This document shows, one piece after another, positions 26,610 through 36,286 of a DNA stretch of 49,498 bases. The notes beneath the pieces are model-generated. The model saw only the letters and a program-made list of their open reading frames with translations. It did no database searches and was not told the DNA's origin. The translations under genes and the position numbers were made by a program. Origin of the DNA: Bacteroidaceae bacterium (GTDB lineage: Bacteria; Bacteroidota; Bacteroidia; Bacteroidales; Bacteroidaceae); NCBI GenBank assembly GCA_017547205.1, contig JAFYQH010000011.1, positions 1-49,498 on the forward strand, read 5' to 3'. Each line of letters opens with the position of its first letter. Position 1 is the stretch's first letter.

Positions 26610-27619
26610 CACTTTTCGTTGTATATTGTTGTCAAGACTGTAGTACCCACTGCCTTGAGTGCAGCGGTGTCTATCCAGTCCATATCATCCTTCATGGTGT
26701 GGTGGTAGGGACCGAAGCCGTTGGGGCTCTGGGGATCACAATTTATTATGTCGATACACGGTATACCGTATATGCTGTTCACGTAGTAGTGGTCATCGGT
26801 TATGGCACCGCTCTCCTCGGCCACGAAGAACTCCTTGTAACCGAGTTTGTGTGCCCACTCCCAAACCTTGGAGACTATTGCCGGCGCAAAGTGCAGCGAG
26901 TAGCTCTCCTGATAGAACTTGGATCCCTTGGCACCCACGATATCAAGCAGTATGCCGTAACGCGCCTCGTAGCCTTTCTTATGGGGGTTCATGGCCCAGT
27001 GCTGCGAACCGAGTGCCCATGAGTGGTTCACGTTGCGGTATTTCTCGCGGTCGTTATCGTGAATGCCATAGTCCTCGGCATCGAAGAATATTATATCTAT
27101 TCCCAGTTTGGTAGGGTTCACTGAAAGGTGACGTGCTACCTCAAGCAGCACACCCACTCCACTACCGCCGTCATTGGCACCCGGGAGGGGCTTGTAGTGG
27201 TTGGCCTTGTCGGGGTCGCTGTCGGCCCAGGGACGCGAATCCCAGTGGGCAAAGAGCATTATGCGCTCCTTCTTGTCGGGCTGGAACTGGGCGATTATGT
27301 TGCGTGCCTTGAGCACATCGCCTGTGTATGCCTTCAGGTCCACGTCCTGCGTCACGACATCGGCACCATAACTGCGGAGTTTGTCGACAAGATAGTCTCC
27401 ACACTTGAGGTGAGACGCGGTATTGGGGACACGGGGACCAAAAGATAACTGCTTTTCAATGAAACAGTAGGCACTGTCGGCATCGAAAATAGGTACTATG
27501 ACAGCCGGCTCAATGACCTTGGTCTCCTGTACCGGCTTGACGGTATCCTTCTTCGGCTGACTGCCACAACCGGCAAGAACCGTGGCAGTAATCATTATAT
27601 ACGAAAACATCCTGTTCAT
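26609..27619 (-). CDS. Glutaminyl-peptide cyclotransferase-like M28 lipoprotein (type II QC)
   Basis: A 336-residue exported lipoprotein: signal peptide with lipobox VLAGC (Cys18). The M28 fold contains AHWDSRPWADSD, GANDGGSGV (Asp150), FFDAEDYG (Glu182) and YHHTMKDD (His307), the D-E-H single-zinc set of type II glutaminyl cyclases rather than a two-zinc aminopeptidase set. Related enzymes in Porphyromonas, Prevotella and Tannerella convert N-terminal Gln of exported proteins to pyroglutamate. It is 3 nt after cysS and overlaps sufE by one base. An aminopeptidase remains the alternative. Confidence 0.82.
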   Translation of the reverse strand: MNRMFSYIMITATVLAGCGSQPKKDTVKPVQETKVIEPAVIVPIFDADSAYCFIEKQLSFGPRVPNTASHLKCGDYLVDKLRSYGADVVTQDVDLKAYTGDVLKARNIIAQFQPDKKERIMLFAHWDSRPWADSDPDKANHYKPLPGANDGGSGVGVLLEVARHLSVNPTKLGIDIIFFDAEDYGIHDNDREKYRNVNHSWALGSQHWAMNPHKKGYEARYGILLDIVGAKGSKFYQESYSLHFAPAIVSKVWEWAHKLGYKEFFVAEESGAITDDHYYVNSIYGIPCIDIINCDPQSPNGFGPYHHTMKDDMDWIDTAALKAVGTTVLTTIYNEK

Positions 27620-27622
27620 ACG

Positions 27623-29098
27623 TCAACGGTTTAGTTTCCATGTTGAACCATCCTTGCCGTCCTTTATCTCGAAACCGAGGGCTGCAAGTTCGTCACGTAT
27701 CTTGTCACTCGTAGCCCAGTCCTTGTTGGCCTTTGCAACCTGGCGCTGTTGCAAGAGCATGTCGACAACCTTGCCGAAAGCCTCTTCACGACCGCTGTCG
27801 GAGCCACGCTCTTCCTTGAGGCCGAGTATATCGAATGCGAAGAGGTGGAATGTCTCCCTAAGCTCGGCAAGATCGGCCTCGCAAATTGTAGCTTTTCCGT
27901 CGGCAATCTGATTGATTGCACGGCTTGCATCAAAGAGGTGAGAGATTACCTGCGCTGTGTTCATGTCGTCGTTCATGGCATCGTAGCACTTGCGGCGCAG
28001 TTCCTTGACATCGGCAGTAGTCTCGCCCGACGCCGTAAGAGCGCAAAGTGTCTTGTAAGCCTCGAGAAGACGCAGCATACCCTTCTCGGCTGCCTGCAAC
28101 GCCTCATTGCTGAAGTCAACGGTACTGCGGTAGTGTGCCTGCAGAATGAAGAAGCGTATTGTCATTGGCGTATAGGCCTGTGCCAACAACTTGTGGTTGC
28201 CGGTGAAGAACTCATCGAGTGTAATGAAGTTCCCCAAAGACTTGCCCATCTTGGTGCCATTGATGGTTATCATGTTGTTGTGCATCCAGTACTTCACTAC
28301 GTCGTGCCCCATAGACGCCTTACCCTGTGCAATCTCGCACTCATGGTGCGGGAACACGAGGTCCATTCCGCCGCCGTGTATGTCGAACTGCTCGCCCAGA
28401 TACTTGCGTCCCATTGCCGTACACTCACAGTGCCAGCCGGGGAAACCGTTGCTCCATGGCGATGGCCAGCGCATGATGTGCTCGGGCTGAGCGCACTTCC
28501 AGAGCGCGAAGTCTGCGGGGTTACGTTTCTCGTCCTGGCCGTCGAGGTCACGGGTTGTGTTGAGCACATCCTCGAGATTGCGACCCGACAATACTCCGTA
28601 ATGATGGTCCTTGTCGTACTTGGCAACATCGAAATATACCGAGCCCTGGCTCTCATAGGCATAACCGTTGTCGAGTATCTCCTTCACGAGCTCTATCTGC
28701 TCTATAATGTGGCCCGATGCATGAGGCTCAATGCTGGGCGGCAACACATTCAGCGCATCCATAACCTTGTGGTAATGCAACGTGTACTGCTGCACTACTT
28801 CCATTGGTTCGAGTTGTTCCAGACGCGCCTTCTTTGCAATCTTGTCCTCGCCCTCGTCGGCATCGTGCTCAAGATGGCCAACATCTGTGATGTTACGCAC
28901 ATAACGCACCTTGTAACCGAGGTTCCTAAGGTAGCGGAAAAGCACGTCGAACGTAATTGCCGGACGGGCATGGCCCAAGTGTGCGGGGCCATACACTGTA
29001 GGGCCGCATACGTACATGCCCACGTTGGGGGCATTGAGCGGCTCGAAAAGCTCCTTCTTGCGAGAGAGCGTGTTGTATATCATGAATCTGTTGTCCAT
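27623..29098 (-). CDS. cysS: Cysteinyl-tRNA synthetase
   Basis: Charges tRNA-Cys. The 491-residue class I enzyme has HLGH (HIGH motif) at 40-43, the zinc ligands Cys31, Cys224 (GWHCECT) and the HHECEIAQ segment near 251, and KMGKS (KMSKS) at 283-287, followed by an anticodon-binding helical C-terminus. Normal length. A long open frame on the opposite strand over this gene is a shadow. It is 30 nt after the Ig-like lipoprotein gene and 3 nt before the glutaminyl cyclase. Confidence 0.98.
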   Translation of the reverse strand: MDNRFMIYNTLSRKKELFEPLNAPNVGMYVCGPTVYGPAHLGHARPAITFDVLFRYLRNLGYKVRYVRNITDVGHLEHDADEGEDKIAKKARLEQLEPMEVVQQYTLHYHKVMDALNVLPPSIEPHASGHIIEQIELVKEILDNGYAYESQGSVYFDVAKYDKDHHYGVLSGRNLEDVLNTTRDLDGQDEKRNPADFALWKCAQPEHIMRWPSPWSNGFPGWHCECTAMGRKYLGEQFDIHGGGMDLVFPHHECEIAQGKASMGHDVVKYWMHNNMITINGTKMGKSLGNFITLDEFFTGNHKLLAQAYTPMTIRFFILQAHYRSTVDFSNEALQAAEKGMLRLLEAYKTLCALTASGETTADVKELRRKCYDAMNDDMNTAQVISHLFDASRAINQIADGKATICEADLAELRETFHLFAFDILGLKEERGSDSGREEAFGKVVDMLLQQRQVAKANKDWATSDKIRDELAALGFEIKDGKDGSTWKLNR

Positions 29099-29128
29099 AA
29101 TCCTTATTATATAATATTATTATACTTT

Positions 29129-31054
29129 TCAGTCAAACTTTCTGTTTGCATTCCTGTTCATCTTCTTTTTCTCCTTATCGGGCTTCTGCTTTGTTATTTC
29201 AAGAGGCTTCTGCTCATTGAGGGGAGCGTTTATATCCCAATCGTCCTGAGTATATTCGAACATGGCACGCAGTTCCAGCGAGTGGTTGTAATAAAATACC
29301 TTTTCGGGCTGAATACCCTTTCCGAAGTCACCGGTATCCCACTTGCCATTGTTGTTCTCGTCCATTATAAGACGCAGATAATAGGTTCCAGGCCTTATGA
29401 AATAGAACGCGCACCGTCCGTTCGCGCTACGGGTCTCCTGAACTATCTTTTCATCACCCGATAGCAACTGCACAATAGCATTGTTGTCCGTACCGTTTAT
29501 ATCGAGATAGAGTACGGCATATTCCTCGAGCGTGCGGTACTTCATCTCCTGTCTAAACAGCTTTGAGACTCCGCCATACAAGCCCTTGAATGCTGCGGAA
29601 TCGGCCTGCAGCAAATAGATTTCACCGGGACGCCACTCGGCAAAAATATCATATCCTCTTATGCTGTTCCTGTCCTGCCTGAAGACAAACGGTATAGGCA
29701 CCCACAGCGTATCGGACTTTATGGAAAGGTGTATCAGTGCAGTATCAACCGACAGCAACGGTTCGTCGAAGCGGAAGCGGCATGTACCGTTTACATCCAT
29801 GGCTGATGAACCAGAGAAACGTACAGGCAGGTTCTTAGTCGGCGGAATGTATTGAGGAGGGTTGTTCTCGTCATAACCGACCTTTTTTCGGGCTTTCTTC
29901 AAGAAATCCTCCTCGGCCTTCTTGCGGTTCTCGTTCTCAATATTCATTACACTCTCCCACTTTTTCCTTGAGGATATATAGAGCGTATCGACTTTGTCCA
30001 CCATATTGCCTATGGAGTCGAGTACCTTATAGACAACGGTCATAGGCAGGGTATCGTTACGGTAAAGCAATGAATCCCTGAACCAAAGGGTCAATGTATC
30101 CCTGTTCAATGACGGTTCAAGCACAAACGCCTCATCGGCATCGAAACCAAGACCTTTTATAACAGGCATCTCCTTGTTGGGTGCAGCAAAATACATTGTA
30201 ACCTTATGATGCTCCTGGCGCGGATACTTCACCAGTTGTTGCATGTACATATCCTCATTGAAGAGGCGCAATGCAATGTCGTCGGGCTGAAAACGGGTAT
30301 ATTCCACCATACGTATGGTATCAATGGTCACACTGTCGCGCCATATTGTGTCGGGGCGTATGGCCGGTGTCGCAAACGGTTCTATTACCATCTCCTGGTA
30401 AGCTATCCTTTCACTCTTCTGGTCAAAGAAATAGTTCTGGTTCGCATCTCCAAGAGCATACACGCGGTACTTACCCGGGGCTATGCCCTTTATGGTGAAA
30501 CGCCCCCTTGAATCGGTGCGCGATACACGCTCGAACGGAGTTGTCGTGAAGGCCGAATCGTCGAGGCATGAATGCAGGCCGACAACAATTCCTTTAACAG
30601 GCTCCAGGTCGCTGGCATTGAGCACCGTACCCGAAACGGCCAGTGTATCGACATTCTCACCGGTAGAGAAGACATAAGCGAAATTCTCATACGGATTGCC
30701 TTCGTTGTTGTCGACAATGGCGTCGCTGAAGTCAATCGAATATGTCGTGTTCGGGCGTAGTGAATCGAAGAGTTCCACCGTCACCTTCTTGCCGCTGTAT
30801 TTTATTTCGGGCATCTCCATCTGGGGAGGTGACACGACAACCTTCTCAAAGGCATTCTCGAGCTTTATGTTCTCGTCGAACTCGAGCACCACCTTTTTCT
30901 CCTTGACGTTCGTCGCATTGAGTGCGGGAGTTGCACTGAGAAGCACCGGCGGTTCCTCATCATAAGGGCCTCCGTCGGGTGTTCCTATGCTCGCACACGC
31001 AGCAAAGAGAAGAAGGAGTGCGGAATATGCTATATTGTATCTTTTCATTTTCAT
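29129..31054 (-). CDS. Ig-like (Big_5/SbsA-type) domain lipoprotein
   Basis: A 641-residue predicted lipoprotein (lipobox LLFAACAS). Near residues 35-125 is a bacterial Ig-like domain of the Big_5 type (PPVLLSATPALNATNVKEKKVVLEFDENIKLENA ... PNTTYSIDFSDAIVDNNEGN). Next comes a carboxypeptidase-like regulatory segment (GTVLNASDLEPVKGIVVGL ... SRGRFTIKGIAPGKYRVYALGDAN). A long middle and C-terminal beta-rich part ends with a basic tail (KEKKKMNRNANRKFD). The role is unknown, probably envelope or surface. The start overlaps the GH3 gene (ATGA). Confidence 0.82.
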   Translation of the reverse strand: MKMKRYNIAYSALLLLFAACASIGTPDGGPYDEEPPVLLSATPALNATNVKEKKVVLEFDENIKLENAFEKVVVSPPQMEMPEIKYSGKKVTVELFDSLRPNTTYSIDFSDAIVDNNEGNPYENFAYVFSTGENVDTLAVSGTVLNASDLEPVKGIVVGLHSCLDDSAFTTTPFERVSRTDSRGRFTIKGIAPGKYRVYALGDANQNYFFDQKSERIAYQEMVIEPFATPAIRPDTIWRDSVTIDTIRMVEYTRFQPDDIALRLFNEDMYMQQLVKYPRQEHHKVTMYFAAPNKEMPVIKGLGFDADEAFVLEPSLNRDTLTLWFRDSLLYRNDTLPMTVVYKVLDSIGNMVDKVDTLYISSRKKWESVMNIENENRKKAEEDFLKKARKKVGYDENNPPQYIPPTKNLPVRFSGSSAMDVNGTCRFRFDEPLLSVDTALIHLSIKSDTLWVPIPFVFRQDRNSIRGYDIFAEWRPGEIYLLQADSAAFKGLYGGVSKLFRQEMKYRTLEEYAVLYLDINGTDNNAIVQLLSGDEKIVQETRSANGRCAFYFIRPGTYYLRLIMDENNNGKWDTGDFGKGIQPEKVFYYNHSLELRAMFEYTQDDWDINAPLNEQKPLEITKQKPDKEKKKMNRNANRKFD

Positions 31055-32559
31055 CTGTTCATTTGCATCAGTTCCTCAATATACTGGCGGCTGTTGCTCA
31101 AACGCGGAACCTTATGCTGACCACCAAGTTTTCCCTTGCTCTTGAGCCAGTCATTGAAGAGGTTCTTGCGAGCCACAACAATCTCGAGCTGCTGCATGGT
31201 CTTGTTCTTGTAACGCTTTGCCTCATAATCAGAGTTTATCTGCTGCAGGGATAGGTCGAGTATCTCGGTAAACTTCTCCAATGATTCGGGTTCCTTTGCA
31301 AATTCAATGAGCCACTGGTGACGGCACTGCGCATTGGAGTCCATGAATACCGGAGCGGCCGTATACTCGAGCACCTGGGCGCCGGTTTCGGCACAAGCCT
31401 TCTGCAGACCCTTCTCGGCATTGTCCACTATGAGTTCCTCACCAAAAGCATTGATGAAGTGCTTTGTACGGCCCGAGATGACAATCTTGTACGGGTCCTT
31501 GCTCGTAAAACGCACCGTGTCACCAATCATATAACGCCAGAGACCGCACGATGTTGAGATGAGCATAGCATAATTCTTGCCAACCTCGACCTCCCATAGA
31601 GGAAGGACACGCGGATTGGGAGAATCGAACTCGTCGAAAGGAATGAACTCGTAGAAGATGTCATAGTCTATCATGAGCAGCATTGCAGGGTCAGTAGGGT
31701 CGTTCTGTATACCGAAGAATCCCTCGCTCGCGTTGTAGGTCTCCATGTACTTCATATCCTCCTTGAGGATGATCTGCTTGTACTGCTCGCGGTAAGGCGT
31801 GAAAGCCACACCTCCGTGGAAGAACACCTCGAGATTGGGCCACAATTCCTCGACACTTCTCTTGCCTGTTATGTCAAGCATGTGTTTCAGCACAGCCATC
31901 ATCCATGACGGAACACCGGAGATATTGGTAACATTCACATTGCAGGTGGCGCGGGCTATCCGTTCCATTTTCTCCTCAAAGTCGCTGAGAAGGGCAATAT
32001 CCTTGCCCGGAACACGCATCATGTTAACAAACGCGCTGCAGTTCTCGATGAGAATTGCGCTGAGGTCACCGACCAGACTGCCCGGCAGGTTATAGTTCGA
32101 GGCGTGGCTACCGCCAAGGATAAGTCCCTTGCCTGCAAATATACGGCTCGACGGATTGTTCGCTACATATTGCGCCACCACATCAAGTCCGCCCTTATAG
32201 TGCGCATTCTGCAGGCCGGCCGGAGTCACCGGTATGAACTTGCTCTTGTCATTGGTTGTACCCGAGGACTTTGCATACCATTTGCAGCGTCCTTTCCAGA
32301 GAACATCCTTCTCACCATGACGCATGCGGTCGATATACCCCTTGAGGGTCTCGTAATCCTGCACGCCGACACTCTTCGCGAACTGCTCGTACGAAGCAAT
32401 CGAGGAATAGTTGTGCTTTATGCCCCATTCTGTTCCGGAAGCACCGCTAAGCAAGCGTTTAAGAACCGAACGCTGTATATTCTCGGCCTGAGTTGCATAT
32501 TTTGCGATTTTCTTCACCCTGTGGTTGAAAACCGGTTTCATCAATGGTGTAAAGTTCAT
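31051..32559 (-). CDS. GH3 auxin-responsive promoter-family protein (acyl-adenylating)
   Basis: A 502-residue protein of the GH3 family, ANL-type enzymes that in plants adenylate acyl acids and conjugate them to amino acids. Recognised by KSSGTTNDKSKFIPVT near residue 88 (phosphate-binding motif), NVTNISGVPSWM, YNASEGFFGIQ and the C-terminal YRVISGR-like KIVISGRTKHFINAFGEELIVDNAEKG. Bacteroidetes homologues have no assigned substrate, to my knowledge. It lies between dsbD (63-nt gap) and the lipoprotein gene. Confidence 0.85.
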   Translation of the reverse strand: MNFTPLMKPVFNHRVKKIAKYATQAENIQRSVLKRLLSGASGTEWGIKHNYSSIASYEQFAKSVGVQDYETLKGYIDRMRHGEKDVLWKGRCKWYAKSSGTTNDKSKFIPVTPAGLQNAHYKGGLDVVAQYVANNPSSRIFAGKGLILGGSHASNYNLPGSLVGDLSAILIENCSAFVNMMRVPGKDIALLSDFEEKMERIARATCNVNVTNISGVPSWMMAVLKHMLDITGKRSVEELWPNLEVFFHGGVAFTPYREQYKQIILKEDMKYMETYNASEGFFGIQNDPTDPAMLLMIDYDIFYEFIPFDEFDSPNPRVLPLWEVEVGKNYAMLISTSCGLWRYMIGDTVRFTSKDPYKIVISGRTKHFINAFGEELIVDNAEKGLQKACAETGAQVLEYTAAPVFMDSNAQCRHQWLIEFAKEPESLEKFTEILDLSLQQINSDYEAKRYKNKTMQQLEIVVARKNLFNDWLKSKGKLGGQHKVPRLSNSRQYIEELMQMNR

Positions 32560-32622
32560 AGTATAAATGTTTTGGCAAAAGCCTGTTTTACAAATATTGT
32601 CAAGTCACTTGCTGCGAACCGC

Positions 32623-34689
32623 TCAATCGGCCTTTCTCTTGAAGTTGTCAAGGCCCTTCTTGAGGAAGTCGGCAAAGCCGTCGACATCGAGGTTATGCTT
32701 GCGTGAGCCGTTGAGGGGCATACCCTCGCTGTCGACAAGCACGTAGAACGGCTGTGCACTTGAGCCGAACTTGTAATTCTGCAGGTACATCCACTTGTCA
32801 CCCACAGTCTCAAGCACAATCTTCTTACCGTCAAGTTCTATCTCGAAAGGCTCGGCAAGCGGTGTCTTGTCATCGACATAGAGCGAAGCCACAATATAGT
32901 CGTCCTGCAGAATATCGAGTACCTTGTCATTGGCAAGGACGTCCGATTCCATCTCACGGCAGTTCACGCAACCGAAACCGGTAAAATCGAGCATTACCGG
33001 CTTGTTCTCCTTGCGGCTCATCTCCATTGCCAGCTCAAAATCCTTTGTATCGGGCTCGAACGCATTGGTATAGAGGTTGAAGTCCTGTGTGCTCATAGGA
33101 GGAGCAAATGCACTGACAGCCTTGCAGGGCGCACCCCACAAACCCGGAATCATATACACTGCAAACGCCAGTGATAGAACACCGGCAAAGAAGCCTGTAA
33201 CTGTTGTCGTCTTGTCCTCGGGATTGTCGTGCGGGAAACGGATGACCTTGATAAGGTAGAGACCAAGAAGAGCGAACAATACAATCCAAAGTGCCAGGAA
33301 TGCCTCACGGTCAAGTATACCCCAATGATATGAGAGGTCGGCTACAGAGAGGAACTTCAAGGCAAAGGCGATCTCAACGAAACCTAGAACAACCTTTACC
33401 GTGTTCATCCAGCCGCCTGAACGGGGTGCCTGCTTCAACAAAGAGGGAAACAGCGCGAATACGGTGAACGGCAATGCCAAGGCAAGGGCAAAGCCGAACA
33501 TGCCGACAGCTGGAGCCAGTATCTCGCCTGATGCGGCAACCTCGACAAGCAGGAAGCCAATGATAGGTCCTGTACATGAGAAGGATACGAGCACAAGCGT
33601 GAATGCCATAAAGAAGATGCTGAGGAGACCTGTCGTGTTGCTTGCCTTCTCATCGACCTTGTTTGTCCATGAAGAGGGAAGTGTAAGCTCGAAACCACCG
33701 AGGAACGATGCACCGAACACAAGCAGCATCAGGCAGAAGATGATATTGAATATCGCATTTGTGGAAAGCGCGTTCAATGCTCCTGCACCGAATATGAGGG
33801 TAACGGCAAGGCCTAGCACAAGATATATCAGAACTATTGACACACCATAGATTATGGCCTCGCGTATTGCCTGTGAACGTTGCTTTGAGCGTTTGAGGAA
33901 GAAACTAACGGTCATAGGAATGATGGGCCACACGCATGGTGTCAACAACGCGATGAGACCGCCACCGAATCCCAAAATGAATACAAGCCAAATTGAACTG
34001 TCCTCGACAACCTCCACATTGAGTTTGTCTATTACAGGGGTCCACAGCGCATTGCCGCTCATGGCCGGGTTGACAGGCTCTGCCACTACAGGAGCTATAG
34101 CTGTCGTGTCGGCAACACTGGCAGCAGTTTCAATAGGCTGGGGAACAGCAGCCTTTGGTTCCTCGGCCTTTGCAGGCTCAACCTTTTTCGGCTCGGCCTT
34201 TTCAACCGGCTTTTCCACAGCCTTTTCCTTGGGAAGCTCAACCTCTCCTGTTATGTCAAACTCATAACGCCCGGGAAAACAGCCTCCGTCGTTACATGAC
34301 TGGTAGCGCATTGTACCCTGAATACGGTACTTGCCTCCAAGAAATTTCACCTTCTGTGTAAATTTCGCCGATTCATCGAAGTAAGATACCTCCATCTCAA
34401 ATACAGGATCCATCGTTGTAACGGCACCGGCACCGGGAGTAAGGGAGCCAACGAGTTCGGCACCTTCCACAACGCGGAATGTAACGCTTGTCGGTGTAGG
34501 TCCGCCGTCGGGAATGTTAGTAGAATACATGTGGTAACCCGACTCTATGAACGCCTCAAAGGTTATTACACCCTCGGCACCATTCACGGTAACGCTCTCT
34601 TCTACAGTAACAGGGTCTTCACCACCGAACTGTGCATTGGCATGCAGCAATGGCAGCAGCACCAACATCCATAAAATAAACTTCTTCAT
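32623..34689 (-). CDS. dsbD: Thiol:disulfide interchange protein DsbD
   Basis: DsbD carries electrons from cytosolic thioredoxin across the inner membrane to periplasmic thiol proteins. All three modules and their cysteine pairs are visible in 688 residues: signal peptide (cut before Gln20); N-terminal domain with YQSCNDGGC (Cys132, Cys137); Pro/Lys/Glu-rich linker 150-210; membrane domain about 233-520 with LTPCVWPIIP (Cys252) and SFSCTGP (Cys372); thioredoxin-like C-terminus with GFGCVNC (Cys574, Cys577). It is 17 nt after the rsmF-like gene. Confidence 0.95.
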   Translation of the reverse strand: MKKFILWMLVLLPLLHANAQFGGEDPVTVEESVTVNGAEGVITFEAFIESGYHMYSTNIPDGGPTPTSVTFRVVEGAELVGSLTPGAGAVTTMDPVFEMEVSYFDESAKFTQKVKFLGGKYRIQGTMRYQSCNDGGCFPGRYEFDITGEVELPKEKAVEKPVEKAEPKKVEPAKAEEPKAAVPQPIETAASVADTTAIAPVVAEPVNPAMSGNALWTPVIDKLNVEVVEDSSIWLVFILGFGGGLIALLTPCVWPIIPMTVSFFLKRSKQRSQAIREAIIYGVSIVLIYLVLGLAVTLIFGAGALNALSTNAIFNIIFCLMLLVFGASFLGGFELTLPSSWTNKVDEKASNTTGLLSIFFMAFTLVLVSFSCTGPIIGFLLVEVAASGEILAPAVGMFGFALALALPFTVFALFPSLLKQAPRSGGWMNTVKVVLGFVEIAFALKFLSVADLSYHWGILDREAFLALWIVLFALLGLYLIKVIRFPHDNPEDKTTTVTGFFAGVLSLAFAVYMIPGLWGAPCKAVSAFAPPMSTQDFNLYTNAFEPDTKDFELAMEMSRKENKPVMLDFTGFGCVNCREMESDVLANDKVLDILQDDYIVASLYVDDKTPLAEPFEIELDGKKIVLETVGDKWMYLQNYKFGSSAQPFYVLVDSEGMPLNGSRKHNLDVDGFADFLKKGLDNFKRKAD

Positions 34690-34706
34690 GTCTTATATTG
34701 TTTTAA

Positions 34707-36059
34707 TTATAATTCCATAGGATTCTTACGTATTCTCCACTCGGCCGGATAGAGATTATTGGCTCTGTTGCCCACATTCTTGGCAAAACCCAGTGGCGTG
34801 CCTTCATATGTGAGCAGAAGATGCCCCATCGGGGCTTGTGGCAACGAAAGCGTCTCACGGTGCAGATATGCCAGTGCTTGCTCCAGTCCCAGTTCCACAG
34901 CGGGGAATGCACCCTTGTCGAAGGATGTGCTCATCGCCAGCCCATGCATGGGAAGAAGCTTGCCGTTCTTTACCCCAGCAAGGGGAATACCGCAATGAAG
35001 GACGCGCAGTCGCTGCTGCAGTGCCAACATTGTCGTAGCATGCTCTCTTGGCATTGCCAGAAGATTGTCGCCCTGCTGCACGAATTCAAAGCCGGCTGCA
35101 TTGTTCAACCATGCGCCGGCCTCACACATAACCTTAGATACAGGACGCTGCATGCGTGGTGCGCGCGGCTGGGCAGCCGGAGCATCACCATCCTTGCGCA
35201 GCACTGCCAGAAAAAATCCCTCACCCGAAGTAAAACCGGGTATGAAACGGAACACCGGGTACGTGCCGGAAAGCGCGCCTGTCACGCCCCATTCGGGGGC
35301 GACATCAAGCGGCAACACATCCGCGCCCAACTCCTCGGCAATCCATGCCACACACTCCTCGTTCTCCTCGCTGTTGAAAGTACATGTACTGTATACCAGT
35401 AGGCCACCGGGACGCAAAGAGCCCCAAATCGAGGATAGTATCTCCTTTTGACGCCTTGCACAAAGTTCCACATTGGCCTCGCTCCACTGCTCCACTGCAA
35501 AGGCATCCTTGCGGAACATGCCTTCACCGGAACATGGCGCATCAACGACTACTAGGTCGAAGAGATGGCGGAAGGGCGCGAAATCGGCTGGCTCGTTCCT
35601 GGTAACGACGGAGGCCGCATTGCCCCACTTCATTACATTCTCGGCCAGAACCTGGGCACGCAACGGCATGGGTTCATTAGAGACCAGAAGACTGCCGCTC
35701 GGCAGGATCGACAACAGATGGGTCGTCTTTCCGCCGGGTGCGGCGCACAGGTCAAGCGCACGGACAGGAGCCGTAACATATTTTTTCACGACCTGTTCAA
35801 GGAACATCGACGAAGCTTCCTGTACATAATAGCAGCCTGCATGGAACCTTGGATCGGCCGTGAAGACAGGGCGGTTAGGAATATAGCGTCCGTTATCGGC
35901 CCATGGGACACGCTCCAGGAAGTTGTCGGGTTCCATCTTGGACACATTATAGCGCACGCTTACCACAGGTTCCTTTTCGAGAGCCCGGGCAAAACGGTTG
36001 TATCTGTCTTCGCCGAAGAGCGATACCGTCCTTGATACAAATGCGGCATTAAGTTCCAT
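34707..36059 (-). CDS. rsmF: rRNA (cytosine-C5)-methyltransferase, NOL1/NOP2/Sun (RsmF-like)
   Basis: A SAM-dependent m5C methyltransferase, 450 residues from the ATG at 36059 (MELNAAFVSRTVS); the longer frame to 36125 crosses the promoter. The SAM motif CAAPGGKT lies at 105-112. The two catalytic cysteines are Cys176 in DAPCSG and Cys226 in YSTCTF. The C-terminal part (about 320-450) resembles the RNA-binding extension of RsmF/YebU. The exact rRNA position is inferred from the family only. It heads the large minus-strand operon. Confidence 0.88.
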   Translation of the reverse strand: MELNAAFVSRTVSLFGEDRYNRFARALEKEPVVSVRYNVSKMEPDNFLERVPWADNGRYIPNRPVFTADPRFHAGCYYVQEASSMFLEQVVKKYVTAPVRALDLCAAPGGKTTHLLSILPSGSLLVSNEPMPLRAQVLAENVMKWGNAASVVTRNEPADFAPFRHLFDLVVVDAPCSGEGMFRKDAFAVEQWSEANVELCARRQKEILSSIWGSLRPGGLLVYSTCTFNSEENEECVAWIAEELGADVLPLDVAPEWGVTGALSGTYPVFRFIPGFTSGEGFFLAVLRKDGDAPAAQPRAPRMQRPVSKVMCEAGAWLNNAAGFEFVQQGDNLLAMPREHATTMLALQQRLRVLHCGIPLAGVKNGKLLPMHGLAMSTSFDKGAFPAVELGLEQALAYLHRETLSLPQAPMGHLLLTYEGTPLGFAKNVGNRANNLYPAEWRIRKNPMEL

Positions 36060-36079
36060 ACTGAATTCAAGAAACAAAC

Positions 36080-36108
36080 TGCATATATGCATGCAATATG
36101 CAAAGATA
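36080..36108 (-). promoter_or_regulatory. Promoter and tandem dyads upstream of the rsmF-dsbD operon
   Basis: TATCTTTG on the minus strand at 36101-36108 is a full TAnnTTTG -7 element. Directly downstream, over the predicted start site, are the 12-bp palindrome TGCATATATGCA (36080-36091) and a second dyad TGCAATATGCA (36092-36102). These could be an operator for a dimeric repressor. Confidence 0.55.
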
Positions 36109-36256
36109 TAAAAAATAGACAGCAAAGACCCATATCAGGCAATAATAATATTTATATATTATTAATTTTAACTATAAAAGACATAAGACACGCAGCTGCC
36201 AGAAAAAAACGGTGCAGTTATGCCGCCATTGATTAGGATTTTCGGGCACGAAATAG

Positions 36257-36264
36257 TATCTTCG
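36257..36264 (+). promoter_or_regulatory. Promoter -7 element for thyA-dfr
   Basis: TATCTTCG, one base from TAnnTTTG, 22 nt before the thyA ATG. The same octamer precedes DUF4831. The divergent region 36109-36256 is A/T-rich with no gene. Confidence 0.5.
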
Positions 36265-36286
36265 CAAGGATAAAGAACAGAAAGCG

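Noticed and set aside
27749-29464. 571-codon plus-strand open frame antisense to cysS and the lipoprotein gene
   Set aside because: cysS has all catalytic motifs on the minus strand; the antisense frame has no recognisable domain and is explained by codon bias.
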